In this document: in pieces, positions 7,768-17,400 of the stretch
How the letters are laid out: each line of letters begins with the position of its first letter
Position numbering within the stretch: position 1 is the first letter of the stretch
Assembly (NCBI GenBank): GCA_027619375.1
Contig: JAQCFL010000006.1
Location: forward strand, 1-42,463
Source: Verrucomicrobiota bacterium
GTDB taxonomy: Bacteria; Verrucomicrobiota; Verrucomicrobiia; Verrucomicrobiales; Akkermansiaceae
DNA: 42,463 nucleotides
Reading direction: 5' to 3'
Program-made: the position numbers and the translations under genes
Notes under the pieces: model-generated
What the model saw: only the letters and a program-made list of their open reading frames with translations
Database searches by the model: none
Told to the model about the DNA's origin: nothing

Positions 7768-10374
7768 ATGCAACAAGCGACGCATCCCAAATACACACAC
7801 AAGGCATTTGTCCTTGGCCTTTCGCTTGGCGTTCTAGGTATCACCTCAGCACCGATGTTCGCACAGGGCATCGCGCAGACTGAGGCGATCCGCCGCCAAG
7901 CGTTGACCCAGGAAGCCGAGTCCCTCCTTGACCAAGGTCGGGACGCCTATGCCAAGGGGGAGTTTTCGGAGGCCGTGCAGAAATACCGCACGGCCCTCGA
8001 CAAGCTTCCAGGGGGAGCCAACACCGAAGACCGGCGGCGGGCCATCACGGCCCACCTTGCCGACGGAAGTGTGGCCCTGGCCCAGCAATACCGCCGGACC
8101 GGCAAGTACGTCGAGGCGCGTGAGCTTCTCGAGACCGTGCTCATCGCCGATCCCGGCAATGCCGCTGCCCGTCAGCACCTCGAGTATCTCGACGACCCGA
8201 TCCGGACCAATCCGGCTCTCGACTACGTGCATGTGGAGAAGGTCGATCAGGTGCGTCGTCACCTTTACACTGGCGAAGGCTATTACAATCTCGGGCGTTA
8301 CGACAAGGCCATGGAGGAGTTTGAAGCGGTGATCCGCGACGACCCCTACAACACCGCGGCCCGCCGTTTCATGGCACGCATCTCCTCGGCGCGCTCCGAC
8401 TACTACCGCGCCGCCTACGATGAGACCAGGGCCCGGATGTTGGCGGAAGTCGATCAGGCCTGGGAACTCTCCGTTCCTCCGGCCGCTGGTGACCTCTTAA
8501 CCCCCTACGCGGGCGTCTCCCCCGACAGGGGTGGTGTCGTTTACATTCAGAACAAGCTTCGCAACATCATCATTCCGATGGTGGACTTCGATTCGACCAC
8601 GGTGGAGGAGGCCATCGACTTCCTGCGCCAACGTTCCCGCGAGTTGGATACCAATGAACTTGATACCGAGAAAAAAGGCATCAACTTCGTGATCCGCAAG
8701 GCCCGCGTGGAAGGTGGTGCGGTTGATGACGCCCTTGATGCCGATGTCGGGCTCGGGGCCTCGAATCCCGGTTCGGCCTCCATCAAGGAACTCAAGCTGC
8801 GCAACGTGCCGATCGCCACGGTTCTCCAGTATATCTGTGACCAAGCCGCCCTCCGCTACAAGGTGGACGAGTTTGCGGTGACCCTCCTGCCCGCCTCGGG
8901 TGCTGAGGGAGAGGACCAGCAGACCCGGCGCTGGCAGGTGCCTCCCACCTTCCTCAATGACATTGAGAGTGGCAGCGACGGTGGTGGTGCGGCGAGCGAC
9001 GACCCGTTTGCCGACGCCGGTGGTGGTGGTGGTCTGCAAGGTGGTCTGAAGGGCCGTCGCAACCTGATCGACATTTTCAAGGACAAGGGGGTGACCTTCC
9101 CGGAAGGAGCCTCGGCCAGCTTCCTGCCCGGGTCCAGCACCCTGGTGGTGAAGAACACCCCGACCAACCTGGACCTCATCGATGTCCTCGTGGAGGACAT
9201 TCGCGGAGGCACTCCGAAGATGATCAAGATTCTCACCAAGTTCGTGGAAATCTCCCAGGAGAACTCCGACGAGTTGAGCTTTGACTGGATCCTCTCCCCG
9301 GTGGGCCTTGGCAAGGTCGCCTCCGACAACCTCTTCCTCGGTGGTGGCACGGTTGGCAGCGGCACGACCAGGACCGCCAGTGATTTCATCAGTCCTGTGG
9401 CGGGAGCATTTATTCCGGGAATCCCGTTGGGTTCCACCCAGGCCGTTTCGAACATCGGCACGGCTGGTCTTCGTTCCGGTGACTCCGCATTGACCCGCAA
9501 CAGCATCGACGCCATCCTCAACAACCCGACCCGGACCGCGCAGAACGCCGATGTGGCGCCTGGCATCCTGTCCCTCACCGGATTGTTCAACGACGGTCAG
9601 TTCCAGATGATCATGCGTGGCCTCGCCCAGAAGAAGGGTGCGGATATCATGACCGCTCCGAGCGTGACGACCCGTCCGGGTCAGAAGGCGACGATCGAGA
9701 TCATTCGTGAATTTATCTACCCCACCGAATACGAACCACCGGAACTGGCGCAGCAGAACAACAACAACTTCGGCGGTGGTGGCGGTGGCGGTGGCGGTGG
9801 CGGTGGCGGCGTGACGCCAGCGACCCCGACGGCCTTCGAGACCCGCAACATCGGGGTGACCTTGGAGATCGAGCCCAACGTTGGTGCCAATGACTACGTG
9901 ATCGACTTGCGCTTCGCGCCGGAGATCGTCGAGTTCGAAGGCTTCATCAACTACGGAAGCCCGATCACCTCGCCCGCCGCCGACGCCTTCGGCAACCCGG
10001 TCACCTTGGTCATCACCGAGAACCGCATCGAGATGCCGGTCTTCTCGAGCCGCCGCGTCAGCACCGGGATCACCATCTATGACGGTCACACCGTCGCGGT
10101 TGGTGGCCTCATGCGCGAGGACGTTCAGAATGTGGAAGACAGTGTGCCCATCCTGGGTGACCTCCCGATCATCGGTCGTCTCTTCCAGAGCAAGGCTCAG
10201 AACCACATCAAGAGCAACCTCATCATCTTCGTCACGGCCCGCATCATCGATGCGACCGGACGCCCGGTGCGGAAAGCAGAAAGTCCTACCGAAACGCCGC
10301 TCGCCACGGGTGGCGGGGGAGTGGGAGTGGGAGTCGGAGTGGCCGGCGACGCGGGAGTCCTCCCGATTCGCTAG
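7768..10374 (+). CDS. TPR-containing secretin, PilQ/GspD family (Amuc_1098-like)
   Basis: Signal peptide; N-terminal TPR repeats (AESLLDQGRDAYAKGEFSEAVQKYRTAL; GEGYYNLGRYDKAMEEFEAVIRDDPYNTAAR); C-terminal secretin signature VSTGITIYDGHTVAVGGLMREDVQNVEDSVPILGDLPIIGRLFQSKAQNHIKSNLIIFVTARII. Confidence 0.92.
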   Translation: MQQATHPKYTHKAFVLGLSLGVLGITSAPMFAQGIAQTEAIRRQALTQEAESLLDQGRDAYAKGEFSEAVQKYRTALDKLPGGANTEDRRRAITAHLADGSVALAQQYRRTGKYVEARELLETVLIADPGNAAARQHLEYLDDPIRTNPALDYVHVEKVDQVRRHLYTGEGYYNLGRYDKAMEEFEAVIRDDPYNTAARRFMARISSARSDYYRAAYDETRARMLAEVDQAWELSVPPAAGDLLTPYAGVSPDRGGVVYIQNKLRNIIIPMVDFDSTTVEEAIDFLRQRSRELDTNELDTEKKGINFVIRKARVEGGAVDDALDADVGLGASNPGSASIKELKLRNVPIATVLQYICDQAALRYKVDEFAVTLLPASGAEGEDQQTRRWQVPPTFLNDIESGSDGGGAASDDPFADAGGGGGLQGGLKGRRNLIDIFKDKGVTFPEGASASFLPGSSTLVVKNTPTNLDLIDVLVEDIRGGTPKMIKILTKFVEISQENSDELSFDWILSPVGLGKVASDNLFLGGGTVGSGTTRTASDFISPVAGAFIPGIPLGSTQAVSNIGTAGLRSGDSALTRNSIDAILNNPTRTAQNADVAPGILSLTGLFNDGQFQMIMRGLAQKKGADIMTAPSVTTRPGQKATIEIIREFIYPTEYEPPELAQQNNNNFGGGGGGGGGGGGGVTPATPTAFETRNIGVTLEIEPNVGANDYVIDLRFAPEIVEFEGFINYGSPITSPAADAFGNPVTLVITENRIEMPVFSSRRVSTGITIYDGHTVAVGGLMREDVQNVEDSVPILGDLPIIGRLFQSKAQNHIKSNLIIFVTARIIDATGRPVRKAESPTETPLATGGGGVGVGVGVAGDAGVLPIR
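9772..9810 (+). repeat. GGY/GGTGGC repeat encoding 13 consecutive glycines inside the secretin
   Basis: ggcggtggtggcggtggcggtggcggtggcggtggcggc, preceded by an Asn run (AACAACAACAAC). Confidence 0.95.
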
Positions 10375-10401
10375 GTTCTCGCGCCCTTGTTGCCAGTTTT
10401 C

Positions 10402-10434
10402 AAACCCGGTGGCTTCGGCCACCGGGTTTTTTCT
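10402..10434 (+). terminator. Rho-independent terminator after the secretin gene
   Basis: AACCCGGTGGC-TTCG-GCCACCGGGTT followed by a T-run (aaacccggtggcttcggccaccgggttttttc). Confidence 0.93.
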
Positions 10435-10471
10435 TTCCTCGGGGGAGGGGAGAGGTGTTGATGGCGGGGTC

Positions 10472-12436
10472 ATGCATGTTCTGGCGCTCACTGGCGGTAT
10501 CGCCACCGGCAAGTCCACCTTCGTTCGGCTCTTCCGCAGCTTGCTGCCGAGGGCGGAGGTCTTCGACAGTGATGCCTGTGTGGGCCGCCTGCTCGGCGAG
10601 CCCGTGGTGATCGGCCGGATCCTTTCCTCGCTGGGGTCGGAAGTAGGGGACGGGGAGGACGGTTTATCGCGGGTGCGGCTGCGGAGCCTGGTCTTTGGGA
10701 ATCCCGGGGCGCGGGCCGTTCTGGAGGGGATTCTCCATCCCCTGGTGCGGGAGGAATGTCTTGAACTCAAGGACCGAACCGCTAAGGAAGGGGGGTCGCC
10801 GGTGTTCATCGCGGATGTGCCGCTGCTTTTTGAAAGCGGATTCGAGTTTGGATACGAGCGCTCTCTTCTGGTTGCCAGCACGCGCGAAACCCAGTTGGTT
10901 CGCCTCAAATCCCGGAATGGATTCGACGACAAGCTGGCGGAAGCCATCCTCGCGGCGCAAATGCCCATCGAGGACAAGCTTCCCCTCGCCGACGTGGTCT
11001 TCTGGAACGAAGGCGCGGAAAGCCTCCTGCGAAAACAGATTCACCGATTTCTCCTGACACTCGAACTTATGAGCGAACAAGACACCTCCGTGCCGGAAGG
11101 CAACGCCCCGGGCACCCCGGAACAGAGTGATCCCCCCACCGAAATCGCGGTGGTGATGGAACAAGCGAGGCCGGACATCCCGGCCCGTCTGGATGTTGAG
11201 GAATTGCGTTCCAAGACCCTGGCCGAGCTGCTCGATCTGGCCACCACCCTGCCGCGGCGTCTGCCGGCCTTCGCCAGCAAGAGCCAGGTGGTCTTCGAAA
11301 TCCTCACCTATTACGCGGCGGAAGGCTGCCACCTCGAGGCGGAAGGAATCCTCGAAATGGCCAAGGACAGTTTCGGGATGTTGCGTGACCCGAAACGCAG
11401 TTTCAAAAATTCTCCCGACGACTTTTACCTCGGCAGCAACCTCATCAAGGACTTCGGCCTGCGACCAGGTCAGCTGGTGCGCTGCACCCTGCGCCCTCCG
11501 CGCGACCGGGACAAGTATCTCTCGGCCGGGGAGGTGCTCTCGGTGGAGGGCATTCCCGCCGCGGAATACAAGGAACCCAAGCCCTTCGACGAACTGACCT
11601 CCCAGTTTCCCGACGAACGCTTCGTGTTGGAGACCCAGAACCCGGCCGATCTCGCCGTGCGCCTGGTCGATCTGGTCGCTCCGCTGGGCAAGGGGAGCAG
11701 GGGACTCATCGTCGCTCCTCCCCGCGGTGGCAAAACGATCCTCCTGAAGCAGATCGCGCGCTCCATCCAGGAGAGCAATCCGACCGCCTCGCTCATCATC
11801 CTCCTTCTTGACGAGCGGCCGGAGGAGGTGACCGATTTCGAGGAGACGGTGGATGCACCGGTTTACAGTTCGACCTTTGACGAACCCTCCCAACGGCATG
11901 CGGCTGTGTCTGATCTCGTCCTGGAGCGGGCCCGGCGGCTGGTCGAGTTGGGGCGGGACGTGGTCATCCTTCTCGACAGTCTCACCCGTCTGGCGCGGGG
12001 CTACAACAACGCCCAGCGCGGCGGCCCGATCGGCTCGGGTGGCCTGAGCCCCGCCGCCCTTGCCCAGTCGCGGAAATTCTTCGGCGCGGCCCGCAATGTG
12101 GAGGAGGGGGGGAGTCTGACCATTCTCGCCACTTGCCTCGTGGAAACGGAGAGCCGGATGGACGATGTCATTTTCGAGGAGTTGAAGGGCACCGGAAACA
12201 TGGAAATCCGCCTCGACCGGGATCTGGCGGAGCGACGGATCTACCCCGCCATCCACATCCCCCAAAGCGGAACGCGGAACGACGACCGGCTCTACCATGC
12301 CGAGGAGATGCCCAAGGTCATCGATTTGCGGCGCCAACTGACCGGTCTGCCGGTCGGCGAAGCGGTGGAGACCCTCATGAACCAGCTCGCCAAGACCTCC
12401 AGCAATGCGGAGTTTCTGCTCCGGGGTCTGAAATAG
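10472..12436 (+). CDS. Dephospho-CoA kinase (residues ~1-199) fused in frame to transcription termination factor Rho (residues ~200-654)
   Basis: [38 protein letters not shown] (CoaE); RHO_N helix region, [98 protein letters not shown] (Rho). No stop codon between the two; only internal ATG candidate at 11069 lacks a Shine-Dalgarno. Confidence 0.88.
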   Translation: MHVLALTGGIATGKSTFVRLFRSLLPRAEVFDSDACVGRLLGEPVVIGRILSSLGSEVGDGEDGLSRVRLRSLVFGNPGARAVLEGILHPLVREECLELKDRTAKEGGSPVFIADVPLLFESGFEFGYERSLLVASTRETQLVRLKSRNGFDDKLAEAILAAQMPIEDKLPLADVVFWNEGAESLLRKQIHRFLLTLELMSEQDTSVPEGNAPGTPEQSDPPTEIAVVMEQARPDIPARLDVEELRSKTLAELLDLATTLPRRLPAFASKSQVVFEILTYYAAEGCHLEAEGILEMAKDSFGMLRDPKRSFKNSPDDFYLGSNLIKDFGLRPGQLVRCTLRPPRDRDKYLSAGEVLSVEGIPAAEYKEPKPFDELTSQFPDERFVLETQNPADLAVRLVDLVAPLGKGSRGLIVAPPRGGKTILLKQIARSIQESNPTASLIILLLDERPEEVTDFEETVDAPVYSSTFDEPSQRHAAVSDLVLERARRLVELGRDVVILLDSLTRLARGYNNAQRGGPIGSGGLSPAALAQSRKFFGAARNVEEGGSLTILATCLVETESRMDDVIFEELKGTGNMEIRLDRDLAERRIYPAIHIPQSGTRNDDRLYHAEEMPKVIDLRRQLTGLPVGEAVETLMNQLAKTSSNAEFLLRGLK

Positions 12437-12491
12437 AGTGCTGATATTCTGGTGCGTGGGATCGGGGACTCTTTCCGGGAGGTCGGAAGGA

Positions 12492-12530
12492 GGCTCCCTT
12501 GGGGAGGGCCGGGAGGGAGGGCCGGGAGCC
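12492..12530 (+). other. GGCTCCC/GGGAGCC hairpin enclosing a putative G-quadruplex, 3' of coaE-rho
   Basis: GGCTCCC (12492-12498) pairs with GGGAGCC (12524-12530); between/overlapping is GGGGAGGGCCGGGAGGGAGGGCCGGG (12501-12526), six G3+ runs separated by 1-2 nt. Confidence 0.6.
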
Positions 12531-12776
12531 TGACGGTCCCCACGATTAGGAATGGGCTGCCTTGTTTGGTGCGATCAGTGGAGGCGATGGCGCATCCCAA
12601 AAGAGGAGGGGGCTTACTTTGTTGAAAGAATTTGATTCCCGGTCGAGGAGTGGCCCCTCAGGCTCGCCAAGGTGCCTTGTTGGCGGGAAAAATTCACCCC
12701 ATCATTCCTGCGGGTCTGGTGGAGAAAACGGAGACTCCAGAGGCCGTCAAACGGCCAAAGAAAGGCCACAATTGGT

Positions 12777-12805
12777 TTGACAGGTACTGGTTCTACCTCT
12801 CTATT
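12777..12805 (+). promoter_or_regulatory. Candidate promoter for the 12859 gene
   Basis: TTGACA (12777-12782), 17-bp spacer, TCTATT as a weak -10. Confidence 0.4.
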
Positions 12806-12858
12806 TCTGGGGGTAATCGGGCCTTGGGGGGTCGCCAAAATTGCCTATGATCGGCATC

Positions 12859-14430
12859 ATGAAAAAACATCAATCACGAAATTCCGCTTCCGCTTCCTGC
12901 AGGCGTTACCGGTCGCATCAGGCCGCGAGGCTCTTTTGGATGGGCGCGGGAGTGCTCTCCCTCTCATTGGCGTCCCTTGCCCAAGCGCAGGTTCTCGTTT
13001 ACAAGGAGGTGAAGGAGGCAAGCCAGACTGGCCCGACTTCGATGGTTTTCGATCAGGGCTCGCTCGACATTAGCCTGGAGGACGGCAGTTTTTCGATTGA
13101 GGGATGCGCTGGAAACGGGGGGATCTCGATCATGCAGCCCAACATCTTTTGTCCCATTGGAACCACCGCGTTTATCCTGCTAGGGGATGTCGACGGAAAT
13201 GGCGAGGCTGATACCCGGTCGTTCTGGTCCGTGACGAATGTTGTGCGGGCCCGCTTTATCCGGCCCGGATACGCCACCGGCCCCAACGCGATTCGCCTGA
13301 GTGCTGCTCCCGCCAGCTCGGGCCTTCTGGGAGATCTGCTTTCCACCCGGGATGCGTCGGTCACTCTGTTCTACAACGTGTTGAATCCAGTGACCCAGCA
13401 GGAGTATGGGATCACCCGGTATGGGCTTTTTAAAAATTACAGTAACGCACAGCTCCCGGAGATGTATGATGATCTCCCTCTGGGGATCTATCAGTTTCGG
13501 TTCCCGAGTCTGCTGAGTGAAACGGGAGTCCATTACATCAACCTGCTCAGGAACCCTCTTATCGAACCTTGGCCGGGACCCACGCCGGTACAGGGGCTGG
13601 GAGCCTTCCGGATGACCAACGACTGGGTGAACGGGGCCCTTGAGTTTGATCCACGCTTCGTGGTCGATTTCAACTGGACGGGAATTTCTTCGGATGGTGG
13701 TGGTAGCAGCAGTGCATCAGTTGTTCCCTCGGACCGCCTCTATTTTTCGTTGAGGGAGACCGCCACTGGTCGAATTGTTTACCCTCCCTTCCCTGATGCC
13801 ACCCCCGACGGGGATCGGGCTCCAATTTGGCTGGAAGGGCAACTGTACGGCGGAGGAGTGTCGATCGGTCCGTTTTTCCAATTGGGCTTTTTCGAGCCGG
13901 GAACCGAGTTGACCGGCTATCTTGAAGTGCGGCGGAGCCTGATTGTTGGAGGTGGGGTGGATGTGGCGATCTCTGCCTACGACAATTCCGAGCGAATTTT
14001 CAAATGGCCCGTCCGATTCATTGATACCTATGAGGGGTTTGCCATTCTGGCGTATCCCGGAGGGACTCCTGATGCGCAAATCAGCCCTACTTTTGACTTT
14101 GATGGTGATGGCTACACCAATTTTGAGGAGTTTGCCTATCAGACCGATCCAGCCCGGCCCGAGGACAATCCGAGCCAGCTTGTGCTGCCCGAGATCGTGG
14201 AGGGGAAGTGTGTTCTGACTATTCAGAAGCGGCCATTCGTCGGGGGCCGATTGGACTACTATGCGGAGGCCTCTACGGACGGTGGGGTTACTTGGGCGCG
14301 GGTGACTGCGGCGAATCCGGATTGGGTGATTACCGCCAACAATCTCCAGGTTCTGCAGGTGATGTCGACGTCTCCTTTCAGTGCCCCCTCCTGCATGGTT
14401 CGGCCCCGTGTGAAGCTTATCAATCCGTAA
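12859..14430 (+). CDS. Secreted hypothetical protein with C-terminal calcium-loop module
   Basis: ATG at 12859 (MKKHQSRNSASA...) with signal-like LFWMGAGVLSLSLASLAQAQ; C-terminal FDFDGDGYTNFEEFAYQTDPARPEDNPSQLVL. Confidence 0.75.
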   Translation: MKKHQSRNSASASCRRYRSHQAARLFWMGAGVLSLSLASLAQAQVLVYKEVKEASQTGPTSMVFDQGSLDISLEDGSFSIEGCAGNGGISIMQPNIFCPIGTTAFILLGDVDGNGEADTRSFWSVTNVVRARFIRPGYATGPNAIRLSAAPASSGLLGDLLSTRDASVTLFYNVLNPVTQQEYGITRYGLFKNYSNAQLPEMYDDLPLGIYQFRFPSLLSETGVHYINLLRNPLIEPWPGPTPVQGLGAFRMTNDWVNGALEFDPRFVVDFNWTGISSDGGGSSSASVVPSDRLYFSLRETATGRIVYPPFPDATPDGDRAPIWLEGQLYGGGVSIGPFFQLGFFEPGTELTGYLEVRRSLIVGGGVDVAISAYDNSERIFKWPVRFIDTYEGFAILAYPGGTPDAQISPTFDFDGDGYTNFEEFAYQTDPARPEDNPSQLVLPEIVEGKCVLTIQKRPFVGGRLDYYAEASTDGGVTWARVTAANPDWVITANNLQVLQVMSTSPFSAPSCMVRPRVKLINP

Positions 14431-14463
14431 TTTCCCCCCATTCAACCAGATTTGCATTTTCCC

Positions 14464-17400
14464 ATGAACCGTAGAATCAAGATTTCCAAGGGGGCGAAGC
14501 CAGCGATTGCGTTGCTTGCCTGCTTACTTGTGGTCAATCCGCTTCCTGTCCTGTCTCAGGCGGTGGGGGGGGGAGTGGTCGTTGAGCCGGAGCCGACTGA
14601 TCAAGTTGTTGAGTTTGTGCAGGGTGGGAGGGTGCACCGATGGGTGCTGTCTTCCGAGGAATACTGCGTATCGCAGAAAGGGCACCAATCCCGTCTCGGC
14701 AAGATGCCCTCCCCTGAAGGCATCGATCTTCTCCAGGCCTTTAAGGAATTGAACAGCGGGGTGCACTCTCAGGCCTCCGTTCCAGATGCGATCAAGGACT
14801 TGGTGGAGCCGGCTGTTCCTGGTTCGGAGCCTTGCTATTGCCCCGTCGTCTATCCGGAAGGCCAGAGTGGTCGGGAACGGGCACGAGGCGTGTTGCGCCC
14901 CATGGTGAACCTGAAATTGGCGGGTGATGTGAATCTCGAAGCGCTACAGGCCGAGGTGGGAGCGACGAGTTCCCGTTGGGTCGTGGCTGGACGTTTTGCG
15001 GTTCTTGAGTTCGCCGACGTGGAGACCGCGCTGGGCTCCCTGGACACACTCGGCTCCACGGAAGGGGTTAAGGATGCCTATCCGGAAATCAGCGGGAGGA
15101 TGAAGCCGATGGCCATTCCGACCGATCCCCTGTTTTCCTACACCCCTCCCCGCGTGAATTACCAGTGGCACCTGCGGAACATCGGAGCCAATGGGGGATT
15201 TGCCGGAGTTGATGTGAACATCACGGATGTCTGGGACCAGTACACCGGTAGCGGAGTCGTGATCGGGATTGTTGACGACGGACTGGAAACCTTCCATCCC
15301 GACCTCTTCTTGGGCGTGGATTTCGCCAATGACTGGGATTTCAACGGAAATGACAACAATCCCAATCCACTGAACGACACCTTGGACGGCATCGTGGATA
15401 GCCATGGAACCTCGGTGGCAGGCGTTGCCGGGGCTCGATGGAACAACGGAATCGGAGGAGTTGGCAGCGCCCCTCAATGTAAGCTGATCGGCTTGCGGGT
15501 TCTGGGGGATTTGAACAATGTAACAGAAGCTGACTTCGCTGCGGCGGTGGGTTGGAACCAGGGAAACATTGCCATTTCCAACAACAGTTGGGGTCCCGCC
15601 AATCCCACTGCTTTCGCGGATTATGGCGGAGTTGTGGCTGCCATGGAAACCGGCGTGGCGAACGGCAGGGGAGGTAAGGGCAGAATCTTCTGTTTTGCAG
15701 CAGGCAATGATGGCGCGGTTGAGGGGAATACCAACCATTCGAATCTTACCAGCGCGCCGGAGAGTGTTGTGGTGGGGGCATTGAATGATGATGGAACCCG
15801 CTCGTACCTTTCGACTCCAGGTGCGTCGCTGACCATCAGTGCGCCCTCCGGTGGTTCGGCAAACCAGCAGAAAGCGACCACCACCACATTGACCAACATC
15901 ACCAACGGCTACACTGATGGATTCAGTGGAACGTCTGCGGCGACTCCCTTGGTTTCAGGTTGTATTGCCTTGATGCTGGAGGCCAATCCGAACCTGGGCT
16001 GGCGGGATGTGCAGGAAATTCTCATCAAAACGGCAGTGAAGAACGACCCCCTGCATCCGGACTGGAGCACCAACGATGCCGGGTTCCATTTCAACCACAG
16101 CTTTGGAGCGGGAATGATTGACGCGGGGGCTGCGGTCGCCGCGGCGGAGACGTGGACCAATCTGGGGCCGCGCCAGATGGCTCAGATCGAACTCACCGAT
16201 TTCACTGTGGGCCTTGAGCCGGATCCGGGTGGGGCCGCTATCCCCGATGGAGGATTGCCGGTGGATTTTTTGTTCAACGCGGGAAATTTCACCCCGTTGC
16301 GGGTGGAACATGTGATTCTGAATCTTGATATCGAGCATGCCAACCGGGCGGAGCTCGAAATCACCCTGATTTCACCATCGGGGACTTCGAGTCTGGTCCT
16401 GGACAACTTCACGGGAGCAGCGGGGGAGCAAAACATCGCCTATGAGTTTCCCCTGAGTACTGTCCGGTGTTGGGGTGAGGAGTTCTCGGGCGCATGGCGG
16501 GTGCGCGTTCGGGATGCCGTTGCCGGTGGTGGCGTGGGCGAGATTTTGCAGGCCAAAATCACGGCTTACGGGACCACCCCTGATGGGCAGCCCCCACGGG
16601 AGCTCCCCGGTTTGGCGGGGAGTCGGCGCCTTATCTCGCGACTAGGCGAGTTCACGGTGCTTCCGTTGATCGGGACACCTGAAGGTGCAACGATATCGAT
16701 TACCGGAGGAAGCCTGCCGGGGGGAATGTCCTTCGAGGGAGCGCTTGGAGTTCTCTTTGGTGCCCCGACGGAGATCGGCGAGTTTCCCGTGGAGGTCACG
16801 GTGACCAACGGCCCGGACTCGAGGGTCTTTATCGTCATCTTCGTGGTAGGCGATGTGGCAGGGACGACATTGGGTGCTGCGATTGAGCAGACCGATGCGA
16901 GCACCACATCGAGCGGAAACGGGGGGCCTTGGTTGGTTGATACCACTGTGACCTTCGATGGCTCGGATGCGGCGGTTTCACCCGGCACTCTCGGGCACAA
17001 CTTCTACTCAGAGCTCCAATTCACGACCGGGGAGAGTGGCGTCATGGTTTATGCCTGGCGGACATCTTCAGAGGAGAATCGGGATCGCGTCTGGCTTTAT
17101 GAGACCGGCGACCCAAAGCAGAAGTGGTCTAGTTTCCTGTCTGGCGAAAGGGACTGGGGAAGGGTGGCTCTGCCTGTTGCTGCCGGGAAAACCTATCGTT
17201 GGAGGATGGAACGGGACGCGTTGGGCAGTTTTGGATCAAACCAGGCATGGCTCGATGCCGTGCAGGTTCTACCGATGTCCTCCTACATCACGAATATCCA
17301 GGGAGTGTTGGGGACGGACTTGGGCCTATCCTTTGTGGGGAAAACCTATTGGTTGGCCGAATCGTCGGTCGTTGATGGTGTGGTGAAGGAGATCGTTCGG

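Noticed and set aside
10079-10471. N-terminal extension of the CoaE-Rho ORF
   Set aside because: Overlaps the secretin C-terminus out of frame and crosses a strong terminator; CoaE begins at 10472.
8497-10977. 826-aa minus-strand ORF antisense to the secretin and coaE
   Set aside because: Shadow ORF; crosses a clear + strand terminator and two supported genes.
12742-12756. GGCCGT-CAA-ACGGCC hairpin upstream of the 12859 gene
   Set aside because: Short stem with no T-run; could be an operator but nothing supports a function.
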